Source: Sulfidibacterium sp964456625 (lineage in GTDB: Bacteria; Bacteroidota; Bacteroidia; Bacteroidales; F082). From it: DNA of 5,511 nucleotides. The DNA lies in assembly GCA_964456625.1 (NCBI GenBank), contig CAYWBO010000117.1:1-5511 (forward strand). Reading direction: 5' to 3'. The notes under the pieces are model-generated. The model was not told where the DNA came from, ran no database searches, and saw only the letters and a list, made by a program, of their open reading frames with translations. The translations under genes were made by a program, and so were the position numbers. How positions within the stretch are numbered: the stretch's first letter is position 1; every line of letters starts with the position of its first letter. Positions 1 to 3,953 of this stretch are shown here, piece after piece.

Positions 1-25
1 AAAAAGGCTGCGTTTTTATCAGCCT
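1..25 (-). terminator. Possible intrinsic terminator, minus strand
   Basis: AGGCTG at 5-10 pairs with CAGCCT at 20-25 around a 9-base loop. Read on the minus strand the stem is followed by a run of at least four T (complement of 1-4), cut off by the window edge. This is the layout of a Rho-independent terminator for leftward transcription, which is the direction of purK-purE. The stem is only 6 bp and lies about 320 bp past the purE stop, so it may end the purKE transcript or belong to a gene outside the window. Confidence 0.45.
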
Positions 26-90
26 GCTTTGCCCGAATCGTCGCAACAAAGCGGGTGCGAAGACGCATTGGATTTTGACTCCTTTCTTTG

Positions 91-123
91 GTTCGTTTCT
101 TTGGAGGAAGCAAAGAAATGAAC
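91..123. repeat. Long inverted repeat (13-bp stem, 7-base loop)
   Basis: The arm at 91-103 (GTTCGTTTCTTTG) pairs with 111-123 (CAAAGAAATGAAC) over 13 positions: 12 Watson-Crick pairs and one G·T at 95/119. The loop at 104-110 is GAGGAAG. The motif TTTCTTTGG occurs twice, at 83-91 and 96-104, with a period of 13, so the right arm could pair with either copy and form alternative hairpins. No T tract follows the stem on either strand, so it is not a plain intrinsic terminator. Its role is unknown. Confidence 0.7.
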
Positions 124-153
124 AAGTCAGGTTCTAATAGAATTTCCACACGA

Positions 154-182
154 ATGTCACGCGTTGAAAACGCCCGTCAGTC
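154..182 (+). repeat. Direct repeat copy 1 (29 bp)
   Basis: This 29-bp segment matches 267-295 at 27 of 29 positions; the first 20 bases are identical. The two differences lie at offsets 21 (C versus G) and 24 (T versus C). It contains the hairpin GCGTT-GAA-AACGC at 161-173. The copies are 113 bp apart, start to start. They are too long to be a normal insertion-site duplication, and there is no transposase gene between them. Confidence 0.85.
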
Positions 183-287
183 CTGGGGAACATGCGTTAG
201 AAATGCTGTATTACAAATGCAGACCTAAATCCATCCTCGTTGCAAACGAGGACGATTATCAGGCTTATGTCACGCGTTGAAAACGCG
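161..287. repeat. Series of five short triloop hairpins
   Basis: Five inverted repeats with three-base loops follow one another: 161-173 (GCGTT-GAA-AACGC), 194-206 (GCGTT-AGA-AATGC, one G·T), 206-222 (CTGTATT-ACA-AATGCAG, one T·G), 234-252 (TCCTCGTT-GCA-AACGAGGA, 8 perfect pairs) and 273-287 (CGCGTT-GAA-AACGCG). The centres are at 167, 200, 214, 243 and 280. The stems differ in sequence, but all share the inner design TT-NNA-AA, with the loop starting with a purine and ending in A. The pairing is read directly; a common origin is inferred. They could be REP-like palindromes or protein-binding sites. Confidence 0.7.
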
Positions 288-295
288 CGCCAGTC
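267..295 (+). repeat. Direct repeat copy 2 (29 bp)
   Basis: Second copy of the unit at 154-182, 27 of 29 identical. Here the hairpin stem is one pair longer, CGCGTT-GAA-AACGCG at 273-287, because the base at offset 21 is G instead of C. Copy 2 therefore looks nearer to an intact palindrome, and copy 1 like a version with a lost outer pair. Confidence 0.85.
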
Positions 296-302
296 GCAGG
301 CT

Positions 303-342
303 TTTGAACCTCTGAGCCTTTGAACCTTTGAGCTTTTAAACT
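303..342. repeat. Degenerate 8-bp tandem repeat, five units
   Basis: Five consecutive 8-base units are read as TTTGAACC, TCTGAGCC, TTTGAACC, TTTGAGCT and TTTAAACT, with consensus TTTGARCC. The array ends inside the purE stop codon (complement of 342-344), so it forms the first 39 bases of the purE 3' untranslated region. Units become less regular toward purE. This resembles simple-sequence intergenic repeats, with no visible coding role. Confidence 0.75.
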
Positions 343-833
343 TATTCTTTCAGCTTCTTTGCTTTTTGAATCACCGTTTCTTTGAGTCCGGCTTTGTATT
401 CGAGGATCTTTTCCCGGACGTCGGGCTGGGAAACGGACACGATTTGCGCGGCCAGGATGCCCGCATTTTTGGCACCGTTCAGCGCCACCGTGGCCACCGG
501 AACGCCGCCGGGCATCTGTAGGATCGACAGCACCGAATCCCACCCGTCGATGGAATTGCTCGATTTGATCGGCACGCCGATCACCGGTAAGGGTGAAATG
601 GCGGCGATCATGCCCGGAAGGTGTGCGGCACCGCCTGCCCCCGCAATCACGACCTGAATGCCCCGTTGGTGTGCATGCGCAGCGAAATCAAATAATTTTT
701 CCGGGGTTCTGTGTGCCGATACGATATCCATTTCGTATGCGATGCCAAACTGCTCCAGCATTTCAGCGGCCTGCTTCATGACGGGCAGGTCCGAATCGGA
801 ACCCATCACAATACTTATTAGTTTTTGTCCCAC
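342..833 (-). CDS. purE: N5-carboxyaminoimidazole ribonucleotide mutase PurE (class I)
   Basis: Cytosolic enzyme of de novo purine synthesis that converts N5-CAIR, the product of PurK, to CAIR. The 163-residue protein is close to the usual size of about 160-170. It shows the phosphate-binding GSDSD at residues 11-15, SAHRTP at 39-44 with the presumed catalytic His41, AGAGGAAHLPGM at 64-75, and QMPGGVPVATVA around 106-117. These are class I PurE signatures, and the adjacent purK agrees with the mutase rather than the AIR-carboxylase type. The start is GTG at 833-831. It gives the normal seven or so residues before the first strand, whereas the first ATG (residue 10) would remove that strand. 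A purine-rich AAAGG lies 7 bases upstream inside purK. The frame overlaps the end of purK by 16 bp, indicating translational coupling. Confidence 0.97.
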   Translation of the reverse strand: MGQKLISIVMGSDSDLPVMKQAAEMLEQFGIAYEMDIVSAHRTPEKLFDFAAHAHQRGIQVVIAGAGGAAHLPGMIAAISPLPVIGVPIKSSNSIDGWDSVLSILQMPGGVPVATVALNGAKNAGILAAQIVSVSQPDVREKILEYKAGLKETVIQKAKKLKE

Positions 834-1984
834 GATTTTACCTTTATGAGTTGTTTCACTTTTTCAGCTTTTTCCAGTGCAGATTCTATGGTGTCTGCTA
901 ACACGGTAATATGTCCCATCTTCCGGAACGGCTTGGTGATCTTCTTCCCGTAAAGATGGATCTTCACGCCCTCGATGGCCATGATTTCCGTTAACCCTTC
1001 GTATTTGACCGGCCCTTCGTAGCCCTCGCCTCCCAGAATATTCAGCATCACGGCAGGCATTTTCAGTTTGGTGCTGCCCAGGGGCAGGTTGAAGATGGCA
1101 CGCAGGTGTTGCTCAAATTGTGAAGTAATGATCCCTTCGATGGTATGATGACCGCTGTTGTGAGGACGCGGCGCGGATTCGTTCACGATGACGTCCCCGT
1201 TCATGTCCACAAAAAATTCAACCGCCAGCAGGCCCTGCATGTTGAGTGATTCGATGATCCGGCTGGCAATACGGGTGGCTTTTTCCGCCTGCTCCGGGGT
1301 GAGCATCGAAGGACAGATCAGCTTGTCCACCAGGTTGGCCTCGGGGTCGAACACCATTTCCACCACCGGAAAGCATTTGATCTCTCCCTTTTTGTTGCGG
1401 GCGGCAATGACGGCAATCTCCTTTGCGATGTCTATTTTTTCCTCAATAACAGAAGGTCCGTCGAGCAATTTATGCAAATCACTTTCGCTGTTGATGACCG
1501 CCACACCCCGCCCGTCGTATCCGCCGGTTCTTAATTTCTGCACAAAGGGGAATTTGATCCGGCCTTCCTCGATGCCTCCGGTGACCTCATGCCGGCTGTT
1601 GCAGATCTGAAACGGTGCCGTGGGCAGGTGGTTATTTTGATAGAATTCTTTTTGCTTTCCTTTATCCTGGATGAGTTCGAGGATATCCGGATCGGGAAGA
1701 ATGTGGTGCCCTTCGGCTTTCAGTTTTTTCAACGCTTCGATGTTGATGTTCTCCATTTCATAGGTGAGGAGATCCACCATCTTCCCAAACTGATATACCG
1801 CATCAAAATCCAGATTACTTCCTTTGACGAAATGGGTTGCAATGCTATGGGCCGGACAGGTTTCATCCTTGTCTAAAACATAGGTAACCACATCCCACTT
1901 GCTGGCTTTCTGAATGAGCATCTTGGCAAGCTGTCCGCCGGCGATGATGCCCAATTTAAAATCTGATGTAACGAGTTTTTCCAT
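818..1984 (-). CDS. purK: N5-carboxyaminoimidazole ribonucleotide synthase PurK
   Basis: ATP-grasp enzyme that makes N5-CAIR from AIR, bicarbonate and ATP in the cytosol, the substrate for PurE encoded next. The protein has 388 residues, within the family range of about 355-390. Visible features are the N-terminal nucleotide-fold motif GIIAGGQLAKM at 12-22, the central ATP-grasp sequence QKLRTGGYDGRG at 149-160, the metal-binding region with Glu256 (LLAVEFFVD), and NESAPRPHNSGHHT at 268-281 with Glu269. A C-terminal PurK domain follows (GHITV near 356). ATG at 1984-1982 is preceded by GGAGG only 2 bases away. The variant GIIAGGQLAKM differs slightly from the common G-GGQLGRM form but keeps the glycines and Gln. 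The stop lies inside purE. Its promoter is probably at 2129-2136. Confidence 0.97.
   Translation of the reverse strand: MEKLVTSDFKLGIIAGGQLAKMLIQKASKWDVVTYVLDKDETCPAHSIATHFVKGSNLDFDAVYQFGKMVDLLTYEMENINIEALKKLKAEGHHILPDPDILELIQDKGKQKEFYQNNHLPTAPFQICNSRHEVTGGIEEGRIKFPFVQKLRTGGYDGRGVAVINSESDLHKLLDGPSVIEEKIDIAKEIAVIAARNKKGEIKCFPVVEMVFDPEANLVDKLICPSMLTPEQAEKATRIASRIIESLNMQGLLAVEFFVDMNGDVIVNESAPRPHNSGHHTIEGIITSQFEQHLRAIFNLPLGSTKLKMPAVMLNILGGEGYEGPVKYEGLTEIMAIEGVKIHLYGKKITKPFRKMGHITVLADTIESALEKAEKVKQLIKVKSWDKN
841..845 (-). promoter_or_regulatory. Ribosome binding site for purE
   Basis: The minus strand reads AAAGG here, 7 bases before the GTG at 833-831 and inside the purK coding region. It supports the GTG start and the 16-bp overlap. 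It is a modest match to a Shine-Dalgarno site, and coupling to terminating purK ribosomes probably contributes. Confidence 0.5.
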
Positions 1985-1986
1985 TT

Positions 1987-1991
1987 CCTCC
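1987..1991 (-). promoter_or_regulatory. Shine-Dalgarno site of purK
   Basis: The minus strand reads GGAGG followed by two A bases and then the ATG of purK. The core is strong but closer to the start than usual. It fixes the start at 1984, since no later ATG precedes the GGQLA motif. Confidence 0.6.
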
Positions 1992-2051
1992 GGTCCTTTT
2001 TCAGTGTTTCGATCTTGTTAATGAACAGTTTCTTCCTTCAGATGCCTTTAG

Positions 2052-2093
2052 AGAGAACAGGTTTTTGAAAGAAATAAGATTCTCTTAAACCTG
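2052..2093 (-). promoter_or_regulatory. Possible folded leader of purKE mRNA
   Basis: CAGGTTT at 2058-2064 pairs perfectly with AAACCTG at 2087-2093 (7 bp, 22-base loop). A competing pairing joins AGAGAA at 2052-2057 with TTCTCT at 2080-2085; because the arms interleave, the two cannot form together as simple hairpins. A small AAGA-GAA-TCTT hairpin (2076-2086) sits in the loop on the minus strand. This lies in the predicted 5' leader of purK. It matches no riboswitch class I know, and pairing this short can occur by chance. Confidence 0.3.
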
Positions 2094-2128
2094 AAGAGGC
2101 TGTTGCTTTTTACAGCGGATTTTCAGCG

Positions 2129-2136
2129 CAAAAATA
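2129..2136 (-). promoter_or_regulatory. Candidate -7 promoter box for purKE
   Basis: The minus strand reads TATTTTTG, a full match to the Bacteroidota -7 consensus TAnnTTTG. It would give a leader of about 140 bases before purK. The -33 element, expected near 2156 or slightly beyond, falls inside the N gap and cannot be checked. The same eight bases occur ahead of serB at 3436-3443. Confidence 0.5.
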
Positions 2137-2137
2137 G

Positions 2138-2237
2138 NNNNNNNNNNNNNNNNNNNNNNNNNNNNNNNNNNNNNNNNNNNNNNNNNNNNNNNNNNNNNNN
2201 NNNNNNNNNNNNNNNNNNNNNNNNNNNNNNNNNNNNN
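2138..2237. other. Assembly gap of exactly 100 N
   Basis: One hundred undetermined bases. Exactly 100 is a common placeholder for a scaffold gap of unknown size, so true distances and reading frame across it should not be trusted. It hides the end of serB and the upstream half of the purK promoter. Confidence 0.97.
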
Positions 2238-3415
2238 GTATCCAGCCCTGTGGTAGAAATGGCATGTTGGGCCGAAGCTTTAACCTTGGGTTTGGCGTGG
2301 AACGCGATCCCCAGTCCGGCTTTCTCCAGCATGGGCAGGTCGTTGGCGCCGTCGCCCACGGCGATCACCTGCTCCAGATGGATGTCTTCCTTGAAGGCCA
2401 GCAATTCCAGCAACTCGGCTTTCCGTTGTCCATCCACGATCTCATGAAGGTGTTTCCCGGTAAGTTTCCCGTTTTTGATCTCCAGTTCGTTGGCAAAAAC
2501 GTAGTCGAACCCCAGCTTGGTTTTCAGGTGATTTCCGAAGTAGGTGAATCCCCCGGAAAGGATGGCGGTGCGGTAGCCGTATTGTTTCAGCGTGCCCAGC
2601 AGGCGTTCGGCGCCAGCGGTAATGGGCAGGTTTTCGGCAATTTCTTTCATCACCGATTCGTCCAGTCCTTTCAGCAGCGAAACCCGTTTTTTAAAACTTT
2701 CCTTAAAATCGATCTCGCCCCGCATGGCGCTTTCGGTGATCTTTTTCACCTCATCGCCTACGCCGGCCCGTTGCGCCAGCTCGTCGATCACCTCGGTCTG
2801 GATCAGCGTGGAGTCCATGTCGAAACATACCAGACGCCGGCTGCGGCGGTAGATGTTGTCTTCCTGAAAAGCAATGTCGATGCCCGTTTCGGAGGCGATG
2901 TTCATGAAAGCCTGCTTCATGGCGTTCAGATCTGTGGGATTTCCCCGTACCGAAAATTCTACCACGGCGTTGGTGACTTTGTTGTTCCCGTTTAATGACT
3001 TCCGTCCTGACAATCGTGAAATGGTATCGATGTTCAGCGTCTGATTGGCGATGACACTGGATACTTTCGACAGATGCAACGCCGTCAGTTTGTGGGCCAG
3101 CAACGTGATGATGTAACGTTCTTTCCCCTGTTCGGATACCCATTTCTCATATTCTTCGATGGGTACCGGCGTGAACTTGATGTGGCTCTTTAATTCGTAG
3201 GCCTTAAAAAGCAGGTCTTTCAAAACACCCGTGGAACCCGACTTTTTAGGAACCTGGAACAGAATCCCCAGTCCTAAATCCTTGTGGATGACCGACTGGC
3301 CGATATCCAGAATATTAACGTCGTGATGCGACAGAATTTCCGTCAGCGAGGCGGTCAATCCCGGCTTGTCTTCTCCAGAAATGTTCAGAAGAATGAGTTC
3401 CTTTTGTTCCAACAT
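2238..3415 (-). CDS. serB: Phosphoserine phosphatase SerB with N-terminal ACT domains, 3' end lost in gap
   Basis: Last enzyme of serine synthesis, removing phosphate from L-phosphoserine in the cytosol. 392 complete codons are visible. Residues 6-85 form an ACT domain (GEDKPGLTASLTEIL at 14-28), residues 100-183 a second ACT-like domain, and the HAD phosphatase follows. HAD motifs are DMDSTL at 199-204 (nucleophile Asp199, acid/base Asp201), SGGF at 287-290, Lys332 in DGQRKAELL, and GDGANDLPML at 354-363 (Asp355, Asp359). The ACT domains suggest amino-acid sensing, probably of serine. The sequence stops at TGLD just before the gap; from the family about 15-25 more residues are expected. A computed continuation through the gap to a stop at 2123 (ending LFLR) depends on the arbitrary gap length and is not trusted. 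The start is ATG at 3415-3413, with no clear Shine-Dalgarno. Confidence 0.96.
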
Positions 3416-3435
3416 GATGAATTCGAATTAGATGC

Positions 3436-3443
3436 CAAAAATA
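3436..3443 (-). promoter_or_regulatory. Candidate -7 promoter box for serB
   Basis: The minus strand reads TATTTTTG, matching TAnnTTTG, 20 bases before the serB ATG. No TTG lies at the expected 19-21-base distance upstream (the nearest is at 11), and the leader would be very short. The call rests on the -7 match alone in AT-rich DNA. Confidence 0.3.
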
Positions 3444-3652
3444 TTATTTATTCACAAATTACCCCTCTTTTCCATGGCTTTGCCCTTGAAAGCTTATATT
3501 TTTTTAACGGTTGGCTGATTTTTTTTCAAAAGCATTTCATTGTTGCAGGAAAATCGTTTGCATAAATCTACAATAAAGAGACCGTTGCCTGTTTGAAACA
3601 AAAACACGGAAAATGCCGCTAAATACCGTAATAGGTTGATAAACATAAAAAT

Positions 3653-3705
3653 GCACCGGGTATTTGCTTCAGGAAGCGGTTTGTGAAAATTCGGCGGTCC
3701 GGTGC
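3653..3705. repeat. Inverted repeat GCACCGG / CCGGTGC ahead of the gltB promoter
   Basis: GCACCGG at 3653-3659 is the exact reverse complement of CCGGTGC at 3699-3705, with 39 bases between. The right arm ends 5 bases before the -33 TTG of the gltB promoter candidate, a position where an activator or repressor might bind. The wide spacing and 7-bp arms leave chance as a real alternative; no regulator family is recognised. Confidence 0.3.
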
Positions 3706-3710
3706 CCTGC

Positions 3711-3742
3711 TTGACCAACGCATTGTGATTTACTTACTTTTG
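3711..3742 (+). promoter_or_regulatory. Bacteroidota-type promoter, probably for gltB
   Basis: TACTTTTG at 3735-3742 matches the -7 consensus TAnnTTTG at all fixed positions, and TTG at 3711-3713 lies 21 bases upstream as a -33 element. Transcription would start near 3748-3750, giving a leader of about 205 bases before the gltB ATG. This is the best promoter match in the window, with both elements at the expected spacing. The long leader overlaps the unexplained open frame at 3760-3953. Confidence 0.6.
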
Positions 3743-3759
3743 GAAATGTGAAATCGTAA

Positions 3760-3953
3760 CAATCTCAGGCTACCCAGGCAGAGATTCAGGAGGATGAAGA
3801 GGATTTAAAAAACCTAAAAGGAGCTGGACAACCATTTTTACCCGAAGAATGGTTTTTGGAGAGAAGACAGGGGATAAACCCGGGCGGATTTGTCTCTGAA
3901 CCGAAAGACGTTTCACAAGAAGATTTTTATCAAAGTTTAAACATTAAAGGAAA
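3760..3953 (+). pseudogene. Unrecognised open frame, possible gene remnant in the gltB leader
   Basis: After a TAA at 3757-3759 the frame stays open for 65 codons to the gltB start, then continues to a stop at 4150-4152 in a frame that inside gltB looks like a shadow. The upstream part reads like real protein, with an acidic start (EIQEDEEDLKNLKG) followed by QPFLPEEWFLERRQGINPGG. There is no ATG or GTG in it; the first possible start is TTG at 3856. A GTG at 3748 is in frame but hits the TAA after three codons. Codons are more AT-rich than in gltB. It could be a gene fragment, a stop-interrupted leader gene, or a chance open frame. I do not recognise a family. Confidence 0.25.
3946..3950 (+). 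promoter_or_regulatory. Ribosome binding site for gltB
   Basis: AAAGG lies 3 bases before the ATG at 3954. The in-frame TAA at 3945-3947 overlaps this site, so the gltB frame cannot begin earlier. The short spacing leaves the ATG at 3984 (residue 11) as an alternative start. Confidence 0.4.

Larger units (their letters stand above)
1..341. other. Gene-free left flank made of small repeats and hairpins
   Basis: I see no credible gene in this stretch. A minus-strand open frame at 265-543 is mostly a shadow of purE. The region is filled instead with secondary-structure elements: a terminator-like hairpin at 1-25, a long hairpin at 91-123, short triloop hairpins between 161 and 287, an imperfect 29-bp direct repeat (154-182 and 267-295), and an 8-bp tandem repeat at 303-342. 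Taken together this looks like a composite of dispersed intergenic repeats rather than a decayed gene. The listed elements are read directly from the sequence; that they are dispersed elsewhere in the genome is inference. Confidence 0.75.
3416..3953. other. Divergent serB-gltB intergenic region
   Basis: This 538-bp AT-rich stretch separates serB and gltB. It holds a -7 candidate for serB (3436-3443), a distant inverted repeat (3653-3659 with 3699-3705), a good promoter candidate for gltB (3711-3742), and an open but start-less plus-strand frame (3760-3953). Between about 3445 and 3650 I see nothing beyond A/T runs and a small symmetric TGTTT-G-AAACA at 3590-3600. A 74-codon minus-strand frame at 3494-3718 uses a TTG start, matches nothing I know, and is not called. 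Confidence 0.7.

Noticed and set aside
161..287. Factor-independent terminator for purKE in the triloop hairpins
   Set aside because: None of these stems is followed by a T tract on the minus strand, so they do not fit an intrinsic terminator; the hairpin at 1-25 fits better.
154..295. CRISPR array
   Set aside because: Only two repeat copies, 84 bp apart, with the interior itself palindromic and no cas genes; the structure does not fit repeat-spacer architecture.
265..543. 92-codon minus-strand open frame across the purE 3' end and the repeats
   Set aside because: Most of it is a shadow of purE, and its tail is a translation of the 8-bp tandem repeat and hairpins.
2264..2995. Long plus-strand open frame of 243 codons opposite serB
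   Set aside because: It is antisense to a clear SerB with all HAD motifs, and its translation is His/Gln/Phe-rich as expected from a complement shadow.
3590..3600. Symmetric TGTTT-G-AAACA as an operator
   Set aside because: Only 5-bp arms in AT-rich sequence, distant from both promoter candidates; expected by chance.
3494..3718. 74-codon minus-strand open frame in the serB-gltB intergenic region
   Set aside because: TTG start, no recognisable motif, no Shine-Dalgarno, and it overlaps the promoter-proximal inverted repeat; AT-rich intergenic DNA readily gives such frames.
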